Positions 8,567 to 16,972 of a DNA stretch of 64,000 bases are shown piece by piece. This stretch comes from Acinetobacter gandensis (GTDB lineage Bacteria > Pseudomonadota > Gammaproteobacteria > Pseudomonadales > Moraxellaceae). A model generated the notes under the pieces. It searched no databases. It worked only from the letters and a program-made list of their open reading frames with translations, and was not told the origin of the DNA. Position 1 is the stretch's first letter, and each line of letters starts with the position of its first letter. The translations under genes and the position numbers were made by a program. The stretch covers positions 1-64,000 of the forward strand of contig NZ_LZDS01000029.1 in assembly GCF_001678755.1 (NCBI RefSeq). The letters are read 5' to 3'.

Positions 8567-8686
8567 ACCCTTTACTTTTTGACTTAGCTATTTATATACA
8601 TAAATTCTTACAATCAAGTTCAAGACATACACAGTAATTTCATTTGAATTTTCTACAATAGGAGCAACATCAACAACACGCTGCAT

Positions 8687-9067
8687 ATGATGTCTAAATT
8701 AAAGCAATATAAACCGATTCAAAAAGATATATTTTTTAAAATTAATATTTTAAAAACCATGATGTACTGTGGTGTTTTATGGGGACTTTATCACCAACAA
8801 GGCTGGGCGATGACCAGCGATCAAGATGATATTATCTTCCCCTTTTGGTTAAATGGTATTCAGGCACATAAATATGCCAAGAAGAATTGGCCAAACTACA
8901 CACCACGACGTATTACTCCACGTGATTTTGAAGTCGCGCTATTACCAACACTCACAAGGCTCAAAGTCACACCTGCCTTATATAGTTCAAATAACATCAA
9001 ATTAAAACTTACGACTATGCAAATGCGCCATTTCTTTTTTTCAACGCCAAATATGCGTACTGTTTAA
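8687..9067 (+). CDS. Hypothetical protein, possibly exported
   Basis: A 126-residue basic protein of no recognised family. Residues about 14-40 contain a lysine-flanked hydrophobic stretch (NILKTMMYCGVLWGLY) followed by GWAMTS, which could be a signal peptide with a long n-region. The rest (WPNYTPRRITPRDFEVALLPTLTRL) is soluble. The start is uncertain: tandem ATGs at 8687 and 8690 lack a close ribosome binding site, while a GGAG lies 22 bases upstream with no start codon properly spaced from it. Upstream is the terminator at 8541-8566, so it has its own promoter. Confidence 0.6.
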   Translation: MMSKLKQYKPIQKDIFFKINILKTMMYCGVLWGLYHQQGWAMTSDQDDIIFPFWLNGIQAHKYAKKNWPNYTPRRITPRDFEVALLPTLTRLKVTPALYSSNNIKLKLTTMQMRHFFFSTPNMRTV

Positions 9068-9175
9068 TTCAAATTGACTAACAAAATAACTGATGCAGAC
9101 ACTGAAAAGTGTTTGCATTTTCTAAATTTCACGCTAATTTAAATTAAACAAAAAATACTATAAGGGACAAAATAT

Positions 9176-9607
9176 ATGACTACTGTTGCACAAGTTTTGA
9201 AAGACAAAGCCTACAAAGAAATTTACACAATTACACCGGATGCAACCGTACTCGAAGCGATCTCACTTATGGCTGAGAAAAGCATTGGTGCGCTTGTCGT
9301 TACTCATGAAGGCAATGTGGTTGGAATTCTCTCAGAGCGTGACTACACGCGAAAAATTGCCCTCATGGAAAGAACCTCTTTTGATACCACAGTAAGTGAA
9401 ATTATGACCGGTAGCGTGATTACCGTGACTACAGCAGCAACGGTTGAAGAGTGCCTTGAATTGATGACAGATCGCCACTTGAGACATTTACCTGTAGTTG
9501 AAGATAAACAGCTGAGTGGTCTTATTTCGATTGGTGATTTAGTCAAAGCTGCGATGGATGATCAACGTAAATTGATTGAACAACTTCAACAATACATTTC
9601 AGGCTAA
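9176..9607 (+). CDS. CBS-domain pair protein
   Basis: A 143-residue protein made of two CBS motifs (about residues 8-65 and 73-130). Each shows the pattern of a helix, a hydrophobic strand and a G-hydrophobic-x-S/T-x-x-D turn: VGILSERDYTRK in the first and SGLISIGDLVKA in the second. Such stand-alone Bateman modules bind adenosine nucleotides and act as energy sensors. Proteins with the ERDY motif are widespread in proteobacteria, often called YrbC/HrpA-like; the target is unknown. AAGGGA lies 12 bases before the ATG. The gene is followed by a hairpin (9614-9640) and stands alone. Confidence 0.93.
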   Translation: MTTVAQVLKDKAYKEIYTITPDATVLEAISLMAEKSIGALVVTHEGNVVGILSERDYTRKIALMERTSFDTTVSEIMTGSVITVTTAATVEECLELMTDRHLRHLPVVEDKQLSGLISIGDLVKAAMDDQRKLIEQLQQYISG

Positions 9608-9613
9608 ATTAAT

Positions 9614-9640
9614 TTCCCCTTTATCAAATAGTTAAAGGGG
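9614..9640 (+). terminator. Possible terminator after the CBS gene
   Basis: CCCCTTTA and TAAAGGGG (with a T insert) form an 8-bp stem around a short loop within 9616-9640. No T-tract follows on the plus strand, so this is a weak terminator or only a stabilising hairpin. Confidence 0.45.
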
Positions 9641-9688
9641 GAGAATTAATCAATATCATTGCATAATTTTAAGCACCCAATAAACGTA

Positions 9689-10054
9689 ATGACAATAAAA
9701 TTACAAAGCAATTACTCAATACTAAATTCAGCTTCAGATAACTTAAATCAAATTGATTGCATAATTTCAAAACTTGAATCATTAATGGTATCAATGAAAC
9801 ATGATCCTTTACTCAGTTCACATAGACGTACCATTAACCTTGAGCTTGCGGCAGCAGTCACAGAACTATTAGATAGCAAAGCTGTTATCTATACCTTACA
9901 TCCTGAACTTATTCCAATTTCATCAGTCTTTGACCACAGTTTTTATAAAAGCTATGTCAAAAAAAATATCCCAGTTAAAAACTGGGATATTGATGATCAA
10001 GTTCAGAAAATTTATACATCTTCAAACAAGGATGCACAACTTAGTCTTTTTTAA
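9689..10054 (+). CDS. Hypothetical soluble protein
   Basis: A protein of 121 residues from the ATG at 9689, or 131 residues from a TTG at 9659 that sits 15 bases after GGGGGAG. No family is recognised. It is helical and soluble: a first helix (NLNQIDCIISKLESLMVSMK), a second with ELAAAVTELLDSKAVIYTL, and a charged C-terminus. The pattern resembles a small helical bundle. Its last 90 bases contain a perfect hairpin (9966-9990) that reads as the trpB terminator on the other strand, so the 3' end of this gene is constrained by two functions. It is convergent with trpB, 8 bases apart. Confidence 0.65.
   Translation: MTIKLQSNYSILNSASDNLNQIDCIISKLESLMVSMKHDPLLSSHRRTINLELAAAVTELLDSKAVIYTLHPELIPISSVFDHSFYKSYVKKNIPVKNWDIDDQVQKIYTSSNKDAQLSLF
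9958..9990 (-). terminator. trpB terminator embedded in the convergent gene
   Basis: ATATCCCAGTT (9966-9976) and AACTGGGATAT (9980-9990) make a perfect 11-bp stem with a 3-base loop. On the minus strand it is followed by eight T (9959-9966 read in reverse). It lies 73 bases past the trpB stop codon and wholly inside the coding region of the plus-strand gene ending at 10054. Confidence 0.9.
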
Positions 10055-10062
10055 TTGAGCGA

Positions 10063-11271
10063 TTAGTTAAGACCTAATTTTGCAGCTACATAATCAGCAT
10101 CTTTATCACCACGACCTGACACATTGACTACGATTTTTATGTCTCTAGTCAGTTTTGGTGCTTCACGTAATGCCCACGCAACTGCATGAGAACTTTCAAG
10201 TGCAGGGACAATACCTTCCACACGAGACAAAGTCATAAACGCATCCAAGCATTCTTGGTCAGTCGCTGTAGTATATTCAACACGACCTAAATCTTTAAGC
10301 AAACTATGCTGTGGACCAACACCTGGGTAATCTAGACCGGATGCAATTGAATGCACTGGTAACGGTTGACCTTGTTCATCTTCAAGTACATAACACGCCA
10401 TACCATGAATTTGACTTGGCTTACCTAAAGTTAAGGTTGCAGAATGCATATCTGTATCCAAACCATGACCCGCAGGCTCTACACCTACCAATTTCACATC
10501 TGCTTCATTTAAAAATGCGCTGAATGCACCGACTGCATTTGAACCACCACCAACACATGCAACGACATAATCTGGATTAGAGCCAAAGCGGTCATTCGAC
10601 TGAACTTTAATTTCTTCACCAATAATTGCTTGAAAGTCACGCACCATTTTAGGAAACGGATGTGGGCCAACCACAGAACCAATCGCATAAATGAAATTTT
10701 TCGGATCTTTTAAATATTCTTCAAACGCACTATCCACAGCATCTTTTAATGTTGCGGTACCACGTGTAACCGAAATCAGGTTGGCACCTAAAATCTTCAT
10801 TTTCACCACATTAGGGTGTTCTTTTTCAATATCAACCTGTCCCATGTGAATTTCACATGGAATACCTACAAGTGCACATGCTGTAGCCAATGCAACACCA
10901 TGCTGCCCTGCACCCGTTTCAGCAATCACTTTGGTTTTCCCCATGTATTTTGCTAAAAGTGCTTCACCTAAACAGTGATTAATTTTATGTGCACCCGTAT
11001 GATTTAAATCTTCACGTTTAAGATAAATCTGTGCGCCACCTAATTTATCTGATAGACGCTTTGCATAGAACAATGGACTTGGACGGCCAACATAGTGTGC
11101 AAATAATTCTTTTAATTCATTTTGGAATTCTTCTGTATGACGGATCTGTTCATAAGCAACATTAATGTCGTCCATTGCCTGCTTTAAATCAGGTGGAATA
11201 AATTGACCACCGTATTCACCAAAGAAACCTTCTTCGTTGGGTAAAGCAATGCCATTAATTTGATGATCCAT
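10063..11271 (-). CDS. trpB: Tryptophan synthase beta chain
   Basis: PLP enzyme that joins indole and serine to give tryptophan. The 402-residue protein has the lysine that holds PLP at K96 in HTGAHKIN, the catalytic Glu in AETGAGQHG (near 118), the phosphate-binding GGGSN (241-245) and the C-terminal SGRGDKD. It is full length. No trpA or trpF lies beside it in this window, and the neighbours are unrelated. It differs from the classic enterobacterial form in several places ([25 protein letters not shown]). It may therefore be the only trpB, split from trpA, or a second copy used with free indole; the sequence cannot decide. The ATG at 11271 has AAGGAA upstream. Confidence 0.95.
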   Translation of the reverse strand: MDHQINGIALPNEEGFFGEYGGQFIPPDLKQAMDDINVAYEQIRHTEEFQNELKELFAHYVGRPSPLFYAKRLSDKLGGAQIYLKREDLNHTGAHKINHCLGEALLAKYMGKTKVIAETGAGQHGVALATACALVGIPCEIHMGQVDIEKEHPNVVKMKILGANLISVTRGTATLKDAVDSAFEEYLKDPKNFIYAIGSVVGPHPFPKMVRDFQAIIGEEIKVQSNDRFGSNPDYVVACVGGGSNAVGAFSAFLNEADVKLVGVEPAGHGLDTDMHSATLTLGKPSQIHGMACYVLEDEQGQPLPVHSIASGLDYPGVGPQHSLLKDLGRVEYTTATDQECLDAFMTLSRVEGIVPALESSHAVAWALREAPKLTRDIKIVVNVSGRGDKDADYVAAKLGLN

Positions 11272-11302
11272 CGTATTTCCTTCGCTCTAAGAAATTAGGT
11301 AT

Positions 11303-11380
11303 AAAAAAGACTGCTCCGATACTAACGAATTTTGACTTTATACAACAAGTCAAAACACATCTTCTCACTTAAAGCAGTCT
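11303..11380 (-). terminator. Nested hairpin with T-tract between the VWA gene and trpB
   Basis: Outer arms AGCAGTCT (11373-11380) and AGACTGCT (11308-11315) enclose a second perfect hairpin TTTTGACTT (11330-11338) / AAGTCAAAA (11347-11355). On the minus strand the outer stem is followed by TTTTTT (11303-11308 in reverse). It can end transcription of the upstream VWA gene, or act as an attenuator in the trpB leader. A short open frame in it has no Trp codons. Confidence 0.7.
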
Positions 11381-11412
11381 ATTATTTCTACAGCCTACCG
11401 CATTAAAATGAT

Positions 11413-12600
11413 TTACCGCGCTAAATATTTTGTCATATCTTCTACACCCTTAAGGGTCATCGGATACATATGATCTTCAAATATTTGCTTAATCGCACCA
11501 ATCGTTTGGGTATAGTGCCAATAGTTATCTTCTTCAGGATTTAACCAAGCTGTTTTATCAAAGTGATTACGTAAACGCTGTAACCAAACTTGTCCTGCCT
11601 CGTCATTCATATATTCAACTGAGCCGCCCGCAGAATTTAACTCATACGGTGCCATACTGGCGTCACCTACCACAATCACCCGATAATCCCGTCCATAGGT
11701 ATTAAACAAATCCCACGTATTCATACGTGAACTTGAACGACGGATATTATCTTTCCATACATAATCATATAGACAGTTATGAAAGTAAAAATATTCTAAA
11801 GTTTTAAATTCAGTTTTGGCTGCACTAAATAGCTTCTCACACTGTGCAATATGTGCATCCATAGATCCACCAACATCAAACAACATCAAAACTTTGATGC
11901 GGTTACGACGTTCTGGCACCAATTGAACATCCAAAATACCTTGTTTGGCTGTTTCACGAATAGTGCCGTCAATATCCAATTCTTCTGCTGCACCTTGACG
12001 CGCAAATTTACGCAATCGACGTAATGCCATTTGCATTTGTCGACTACCCAAAATTTGATCGTCATCCAAATTGCGATATTGGCGTTGTTCCCAAACCTTA
12101 ACGGCAGAACGCTTACGCCCAGGCCCACCAATGCGCACACCTTCAGGATGATCACCATAAGCACCAAAGGGCGATGTCCCTCCCGTGCCTATCATCTTGT
12201 TTCCACCCTGATGTTTTTTATGTTGCTCACGCAAACGTTCTTCAAGCATTTTCATGAGTTCTTCTAACGAACCCGCTTTCTTTAATTCTTCGCGTTGTTC
12301 AGGAGTTAAATGCTTTTCAATAAGCTCTAGATCAAACCAGTCTTTTGGCAGCTTATGAACCTGATTCAGCAATTCATCTAAATCAAACGTTGCAATGCCA
12401 TCAAAATAATCTTTCATCGCTCGGTCAAACTTATCAAAGAAGCGCTCATCTTTTACCATGATGGTTTTTGCAAGCTGATAAAATTCGTCTTGATTCGCAA
12501 AAACAAGCCCTGCTGCAACCGCTTCATTAAGATCAATGAGTTCTCGTGTCGATACTGGCACGCCATATTTTCTGAGGGTATAAAACAGTCGCACAAACAT
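11413..12600 (-). CDS. VWA domain protein (CoxE-like)
   Basis: A 395-residue soluble protein from the ATG at 12600 (frame open to a TTG at 12642). The N-terminal helical part begins FVRLFYTLRKYGVPVSTREL, typical of CoxE-type VWA proteins. A basic Gly-rich linker (GGNKMIGTGGTSPFG) follows. The C-terminal half is the von Willebrand A domain, with RIKVLMLFDVGGSMD as metal-binding motif; the canonical DxSxS appears as DVGGS, so one Ser is replaced by Gly. The domain continues with VVGDASMAP. Such proteins pair with MoxR AAA ATPases to remodel or load metals into other proteins. A MoxR gene lies 0.7 kb upstream on the same strand, with one small gene and a terminator between. Confidence 0.9.
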   Translation of the reverse strand: MFVRLFYTLRKYGVPVSTRELIDLNEAVAAGLVFANQDEFYQLAKTIMVKDERFFDKFDRAMKDYFDGIATFDLDELLNQVHKLPKDWFDLELIEKHLTPEQREELKKAGSLEELMKMLEERLREQHKKHQGGNKMIGTGGTSPFGAYGDHPEGVRIGGPGRKRSAVKVWEQRQYRNLDDDQILGSRQMQMALRRLRKFARQGAAEELDIDGTIRETAKQGILDVQLVPERRNRIKVLMLFDVGGSMDAHIAQCEKLFSAAKTEFKTLEYFYFHNCLYDYVWKDNIRRSSSRMNTWDLFNTYGRDYRVIVVGDASMAPYELNSAGGSVEYMNDEAGQVWLQRLRNHFDKTAWLNPEEDNYWHYTQTIGAIKQIFEDHMYPMTLKGVEDMTKYLAR

Positions 12601-12747
12601 AGGCGAGTAAAATCCAATAAAATTAAGTTTTCGGAAGGCCAAGCCAGTTTAATTGCATGAGATATTTTTATGCGTTATGCAACTGAGCTAACCTCTATAC
12701 TGCACACATTATGAAAAATTGCACCTAGCAAGTAAAGCGAAAAGCTT

Positions 12748-13236
12748 TCACTGCCTATTCATATCATTCGAGCTGACATTATTGAGATTTTGAGTTTCTA
12801 GAGGTAAATGACAAGGAAAAGCTGTACCGATTAAAGTTTGCTGAAGCGCAACGAATTTATGGTTGATGTCGGCATGCTCCTGTTTCAGCTTTTGCACATC
12901 CACTTCCCGCGTAAAACCCATTTCTCGGCGGTATTGCTGATATTCTTTAAAATTCGTTAGTATAAAATCATAAAATTGCAGCTCATAATACTTCGAGATA
13001 CATTGCTTAGATTGGATCGCCTGTTGAACTATTTCATTCTCAGCTTGCCCCATTAGCTTTTCTTCTAATTGTTTTTCGGCCACTTGTGCCCAATAGCCAT
13101 CTTTTATCAATTGATCATGTGTTTGTTGAAATGTTTCCGCATCCATTGCTGAAATTTGTACAGAAATGCAGCTTAAATTTATTATCAGCGCCATTGTAAA
13201 CAGCACATGAAATTTCATCTTTGAAAACTTAAACAT
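12748..13236 (-). CDS. Hypothetical exported protein
   Basis: A protein of about 162 residues from the ATG at 13236 (alternative ATG at 13218). The frame opens at 13302, but that would run through the terminator at 13268-13290, so I reject the longer start. An AGG lies nine bases before 13236. Residues about 7-26 (FHVLFTMALIINLSCISVQ) form a signal peptide ending near SAMD. The mature part is helical and Gln/Glu-rich, with a pair of Cys residues (QSKQCISKYY and FPCHLP) that could make a disulphide. No family recognised. It sits between the MoxR and VWA genes, but separate termination argues against a single operon. Confidence 0.7.
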   Translation of the reverse strand: MFKFSKMKFHVLFTMALIINLSCISVQISAMDAETFQQTHDQLIKDGYWAQVAEKQLEEKLMGQAENEIVQQAIQSKQCISKYYELQFYDFILTNFKEYQQYRREMGFTREVDVQKLKQEHADINHKFVALQQTLIGTAFPCHLPLETQNLNNVSSNDMNRQ

Positions 13237-13267
13237 AAAATACAGACCTGTAGCCTTAATACATACA

Positions 13268-13291
13268 AAAGAAAAGCCGGACAAACCGGCT
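13268..13291 (-). terminator. Rho-independent terminator of the YcgL-MoxR operon
   Basis: Stem AAAGCCGG / CCGGCTTT with a 5-base loop, about 21 bases past the MoxR stop, followed on the minus strand by a T-rich stretch (TTTTCTTTTG). Confidence 0.85.
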
Positions 13292-13311
13292 TTAAATTTC
13301 AAATATGCAAC

Positions 13312-14163
13312 TTAGCGACGTGACATAAATGCTAAACGTTCAAGCAATTGCACATCTTGCTCGTTTTTAATCAACGCACCATACAACGGTGGAATTGATT
13401 TTGATTTATCAGTGTTACGTAAAATATCTTCTGGCATATCATCTGCCATCAATAAACTTAACCAATCAATCAACTCAGACGTTGAAGGTGGTTTTTTCAG
13501 GCCTGGAATTTGGCGTAACTTAAAGAACACTTGTAATGCTTCAGATACCAATGTGTTTGAAATATTATCAAAATGTACATCGATGATTTCACGCATGGTC
13601 GCTTCATCAGGGAATTCAATATAATGAAAGAAACAACGACGTAAAAAAGCATCTGGTAATTCTTTTTCATTATTCGAAGTAATAATCACAATTGGACGCT
13701 GTGCCGCTGTGATTGTTTCGCCAGTTTCATAGACATAGAACGACATTTTGTCGAGCTCATGCAATAAGTCGTTAGGAAACTCAATGTCTGCTTTATCAAT
13801 TTCATCAATCAATAAGACACAGCGTTCTTCGCTAGTAAACGCTTCCCAAAGCTTACCCGGCTTAATATAGTTTTTAATATCATAAACACGGTCGTCACCA
13901 AGTTGGCTATCACGTAAACGTGAAACAGCATCATACTCATACAGACCTTGCTGTGCTTTCGTGGTTGATTTGATATGCCATGTAATCAGTTTAAGGCCCA
14001 AGCTTTCAGCTACTTGTTCAGCCAACAGGGTCTTACCCGTGCCAGGCTCACCTTTAACAAGGAGCGGCTTTTGAAGTGAACGAGCAGCTTTTACAGCCAG
14101 TTTTAAGCTATCTGTAGCGATGTATTGCGCTGTACCAGTAAATTGTTGCATTTCAACAGACAT
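13312..14163 (-). CDS. MoxR-family AAA+ ATPase
   Basis: A 283-residue MoxR-type ATPase. Walker A is GEPGTGKT (38-45), Walker B VLLIDEIDKAD (near 120), sensor 1 IITSNNEKELPDAFLRRCFF with the arginine finger region, and a C-terminal helical lid. These hexameric ATPases act as chaperones with VWA proteins, for example in metal-cofactor insertion. Here the natural partner is the VWA protein at 11413-12600. The gene is the last of a leftward set with the 127-residue membrane protein (21-base gap) and the YcgL protein. The terminator at 13268 ends the set. The substrate is unknown. Confidence 0.95.
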   Translation of the reverse strand: MSVEMQQFTGTAQYIATDSLKLAVKAARSLQKPLLVKGEPGTGKTLLAEQVAESLGLKLITWHIKSTTKAQQGLYEYDAVSRLRDSQLGDDRVYDIKNYIKPGKLWEAFTSEERCVLLIDEIDKADIEFPNDLLHELDKMSFYVYETGETITAAQRPIVIITSNNEKELPDAFLRRCFFHYIEFPDEATMREIIDVHFDNISNTLVSEALQVFFKLRQIPGLKKPPSTSELIDWLSLLMADDMPEDILRNTDKSKSIPPLYGALIKNEQDVQLLERLAFMSRR

Positions 14164-14184
14164 GACATAACCTTATTTTTTTAT

Positions 14185-14568
14185 TTAAAGCGGTGAAGTT
14201 TTCTTTTTTACAACCTGTGTAGGCTTTGTAGCAGCATATCGTGACCAGAAATAACCAATCACCAAGCCAATACCAACCACAAACATAATCAGAGATAAAT
14301 TTGACCAAACTAATGGCTGATCTTTCGTCAACACACCAAAAATCAAACCAAAAATAGCCGGTGCAATTGAAGCATTGGTTCCAGCAGAAACAGTTGGTGT
14401 TAATAAAATAGCAAATACCAATAACCAACCTATTGCACCAAATGGCTTAGGTACGCGCTTCATGAGCCCATACCAACACAACAATGCAATCAACGCTCCC
14501 CCAAGGTATACCGTGATTGCAATGCTGCTTTCAGGAATTGAGTCCAATACAGTTACTACACCATTCAT
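14185..14568 (-). CDS. Four-helix membrane protein, unknown function
   Basis: A 127-residue hydrophobic protein with four predicted membrane segments: about residues 18-37 (ITVYLGGALIALLCWYG), 45-65 (AIGWLLVFAILLTP), 68-82 (APAIFGLIFGVL) and 92-112 (SLIMFVVGIGLVIGYFW). It ends in a short Lys-rich tail. I do not recognise a family. It sits between the YcgL gene (21 bases) and the MoxR gene (21 bases), suggesting cotranscription and perhaps a role as membrane partner of the ATPase, though that is inference only. GGAG-type sequence (AGGAGTTGTGAA) precedes the ATG. Confidence 0.8.
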   Translation of the reverse strand: MNGVVTVLDSIPESSIAITVYLGGALIALLCWYGLMKRVPKPFGAIGWLLVFAILLTPTVSAGTNASIAPAIFGLIFGVLTKDQPLVWSNLSLIMFVVGIGLVIGYFWSRYAATKPTQVVKKKTSPL

Positions 14569-14589
14569 TTCACAACTCCTGAATTATTG

Positions 14590-14916
14590 TTATGCACCAC
14601 GCAAGCCTTCTGGAGCTACTGCGTTTGGATCGATTAAACCTTCAGGCGGCACTTGAATAAAGAAGCCTTTGGTTTCAATTGAGTCCATAACATGCAACAC
14701 ATTAACACGTGCAAGTTTACGAGACTCAGTCAACTCTAAATCCATAACAAATGTCGCACGGCCAAAAGCCTTACGTAACGCTTCAGACAATACATCTAAC
14801 GGATCGGCAGCTTCAGCTTCGTTTTCTTTCACTTCAGGGCGAGCAACGTAAAGATACATTTCATCTTTTTTGCTCGATTTGTAGATAGAACAGAACATAA
14901 TTGAATCAATACTCAT
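14590..14916 (-). CDS. YcgL domain protein
   Basis: A protein of about 108 residues. [18 protein letters not shown] at the start, [18 protein letters not shown] in the middle and [10 protein letters not shown] near the end follow the pattern of the YcgL family (cysteine-containing IYRS/KK start and a VPP end), whose role is unknown. I list the ATG at 14916; the family's usual first residue is the Met at 14898 (MFCSIYK), and the frame is open to a TTG at 14925, so the start is uncertain by a few codons. It is the first gene of the leftward unit YcgL, membrane protein, MoxR. A terminator at 14949-14982 separates it from rnd. Confidence 0.9.
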   Translation of the reverse strand: MSIDSIMFCSIYKSSKKDEMYLYVARPEVKENEAEAADPLDVLSEALRKAFGRATFVMDLELTESRKLARVNVLHVMDSIETKGFFIQVPPEGLIDPNAVAPEGLRGA

Positions 14917-14940
14917 AAATCGCAAGGCAAAGGATACATC

Positions 14941-14982
14941 AAAAAAAAGACTGATACATTAGTGTTTATTAACGCATCAGTC
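14941..14982 (-). terminator. Rho-independent terminator of rnd
   Basis: GACTGAT (14949-14955) and ATCAGTC (14976-14982) form the base of a stem, with extra pairing in the 20-base loop. On the minus strand it runs into eight T (14941-14948). It is 40 bases past the rnd stop. Confidence 0.85.
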
Positions 14983-15021
14983 GTGAATTTGTATAAGTGA
15001 TAGTTCTTTAATCAATCTACC

Positions 15022-16164
15022 CTATTCCATCACCTTCATTTGACGTGATAGATACGTTTCATCTGCATGTAATACCTCTATTAAAGGCTTAGTTAACAAA
15101 TCATAACGCCAGCCCAATAAATAGTTTGGCAAATCTTGTTCATCATTGTGAAAGACCACGTGTTGATACAAAGCATTTAGCCATTTTTTACGCATCAGCA
15201 CTTCTTTCGGAACAGTGGTTTCATGCACAGCCTGCTGAATCACTTCATCTACACGAGCACCGATATCCTGCGAAGAGTGACGAATAGGACGTGCCATACG
15301 TAATGGCCATTCTGCTTGCTCAGGCAAGAACTTCAATAAATCCAAAATAGTCTTGCCATGTTCGCGCACGATATTGGCACGAATGTCTTTAATTGAACTC
15401 AACTGAAAATTATTACGCGGATTCTTTTCGACCATATCAATAATAGTTGAATTTTTTAAAATAAAACTACGCGGCTGATTTAACGCCTTCACCATTTGCT
15501 CACGCCATACCGCTAAATGCTGAATTTGCATAAGCTGACGACGCGAATGGCGATAATTACCAATATCATGATAAAGCTGATGGATTGGTGTTTCTGTACC
15601 AATTTCATGCGTTAAATTTTTACAGTCTTCAAGTACACAAGTTAATAAACTTTTTTCAGCCAAATCTTTTTGGATATTTTGACTCAAATTCATTAAATAA
15701 TGCACATCATTCGCTGCATACATCATTTGTTCAGGTGTTAGTGGTCGAGCTAACCAATCAGAGCGTGTTTGATCTTTATCAATATCAACATTGAGCATGG
15801 TTTTAAGCGCATTTTGATAACTCACTTGCAAACCATGTCCTAGGAATGACATTCCAACTTGAGTATCAAATACATTTTGCAAAGACTTGTTCTGTGCATA
15901 ATGATAGATCAAATCAATATCTTCACTGCATGCGTGAAAAATATTTTGCTGTGCGTTAAACAATTTGTCCCAAAACTGAGTCAAATCAAGGGTTGTACCA
16001 TCAAGTAAATACACCTGATTTTGCACATTGATTTGAAAAAGTCCCAGTTTTGGCCACAAGGTATCAACTTTAATAAACTCGGTATCGAGTCCATAAATTG
16101 AGTTCTGGTTCATCAGATTTAGAACTGTATCTAAGTCCGTTTGCTTTTGAATAAATTGATACAT
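15022..16164 (-). CDS. rnd: Ribonuclease D
   Basis: 3'-5' exoribonuclease involved in tRNA 3' end maturation. In this 380-residue protein the DEDDy exonuclease domain spans about residues 1-175: DTEF near residue 23 supplies the first D and E, FHACSEDIDLI the second Asp, and MYAANDVHYL the Tyr and last Asp. An HRDC domain (about residues 212-285, starting with LAVWREQMVKALNQPR and including FILKNSTII) follows. The length matches E. coli RNase D (375). The gene is monocistronic, with its own terminator and an AT-rich upstream gap of 199 bases to recR. Confidence 0.96.
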   Translation of the reverse strand: MYQFIQKQTDLDTVLNLMNQNSIYGLDTEFIKVDTLWPKLGLFQINVQNQVYLLDGTTLDLTQFWDKLFNAQQNIFHACSEDIDLIYHYAQNKSLQNVFDTQVGMSFLGHGLQVSYQNALKTMLNVDIDKDQTRSDWLARPLTPEQMMYAANDVHYLMNLSQNIQKDLAEKSLLTCVLEDCKNLTHEIGTETPIHQLYHDIGNYRHSRRQLMQIQHLAVWREQMVKALNQPRSFILKNSTIIDMVEKNPRNNFQLSSIKDIRANIVREHGKTILDLLKFLPEQAEWPLRMARPIRHSSQDIGARVDEVIQQAVHETTVPKEVLMRKKWLNALYQHVVFHNDEQDLPNYLLGWRYDLLTKPLIEVLHADETYLSRQMKVME

Positions 16165-16339
16165 AAATTGCTGAGTCTAATATTAGATGCTCTTTGAGCT
16201 TATCTTAACCGATATATAATATTTTTCTATAAGGGTTGATTAAATTTTGAGTATTTATTTCCGTTATATCGGTTTTTTATAAAATAATTCGTTTTTCTGT
16301 TATCGTTATAAACTATAACCAATTAAATAATTTAAGAAA

Positions 16340-16357
16340 AGCGAAACGAATTTCGCT
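16340..16357 (-). terminator. Rho-independent terminator of the metZ-ybaB-recR operon
   Basis: AGCGAAA (16340-16346), loop CGAA, TTTCGCT (16351-16357). On the minus strand it continues with TTTTCTTAAAT, a short T-rich tract, seven bases after recR. Confidence 0.8.
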
Positions 16358-16363
16358 CTACCT

Positions 16364-16960
16364 TTATTTCATTCTCATGCGGTTGTGTACAGCCTGACTG
16401 AGTGTATGGCTATCAACATATTCTAACTCACCGCCTTGTGGTACACCTTGCGCAATACGTGTCATTTGCACTGGTAAATGCTTGGTTGCTTCAACAAGAT
16501 AATGTGCTGTTGCCTGACCTTCTACCGTGGCATTTGTCGCCAAAATGACTTCCTGAACCTTTCCATCACTTAAACGATGTACCAAGTGTGGAATACCAAT
16601 TTCATCTGGCCCAATACCATCGAGTGGTGATAGATGCCCGCCAAGGACATGATATTTCCCTCTAAAGCTTCCACTTTGTTCAATTGCCATGACATCTGCT
16701 GGTGACTCAACTACACATAATAATTGCTCATCTCGCTCTGTAGATAAACAAATATTACATACTTCATCTTCAGTCAACGAATGACAGATTGAACACTCAT
16801 GAATATAGTTCGTAGCTTCAGTCAATGCATGCGCTAGACCAATTGCCCCCTCTCTATTTTTCATGATTAAGTGGAGTGCCATACGCTGAGCCGATTTCGG
16901 CCCAACGCTTGGCAAAATCCGCAATGCCTGTACAAGTTGATCAAAACGATCACTAAACAT
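16364..16960 (-). CDS. recR: Recombination mediator RecR
   Basis: RecFOR pathway protein that helps load RecA onto gapped DNA. The 198-residue protein has the N-terminal helix-hairpin-helix (LRILPSVGPKSAQRMA), a C4 zinc finger with C56, C59, C68 and C71, and a Toprim domain (CVVESPADVMAIEQSG to DGIGPDEIGI). It ends in a C-terminal Walker-B-like region. Length is standard. It lies 12 bases downstream of ybaB, the usual ybaB-recR pair. In most species dnaX precedes ybaB; here metZ does. Confidence 0.98.
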   Translation of the reverse strand: MFSDRFDQLVQALRILPSVGPKSAQRMALHLIMKNREGAIGLAHALTEATNYIHECSICHSLTEDEVCNICLSTERDEQLLCVVESPADVMAIEQSGSFRGKYHVLGGHLSPLDGIGPDEIGIPHLVHRLSDGKVQEVILATNATVEGQATAHYLVEATKHLPVQMTRIAQGVPQGGELEYVDSHTLSQAVHNRMRMK

Positions 16961-16972
16961 TGGGATATTTCC

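Noticed and set aside
11303-11380. Classic trp leader-peptide attenuator
   Set aside because: The only short frame in this leader (MCFDLLYKVKIR) has no Trp codons, so leader-peptide attenuation is not supported. The hairpin itself is kept.
12031-12267. Plus-strand frame inside the VWA gene
   Set aside because: Shadow of the conserved VWA coding region; composition is not protein-like.
14153-14428. Cys/Trp-rich minus-strand frame overlapping the 127-residue membrane protein
   Set aside because: It is in another frame of a coding region with good spacing and start, and has an unnatural number of Cys and Trp.
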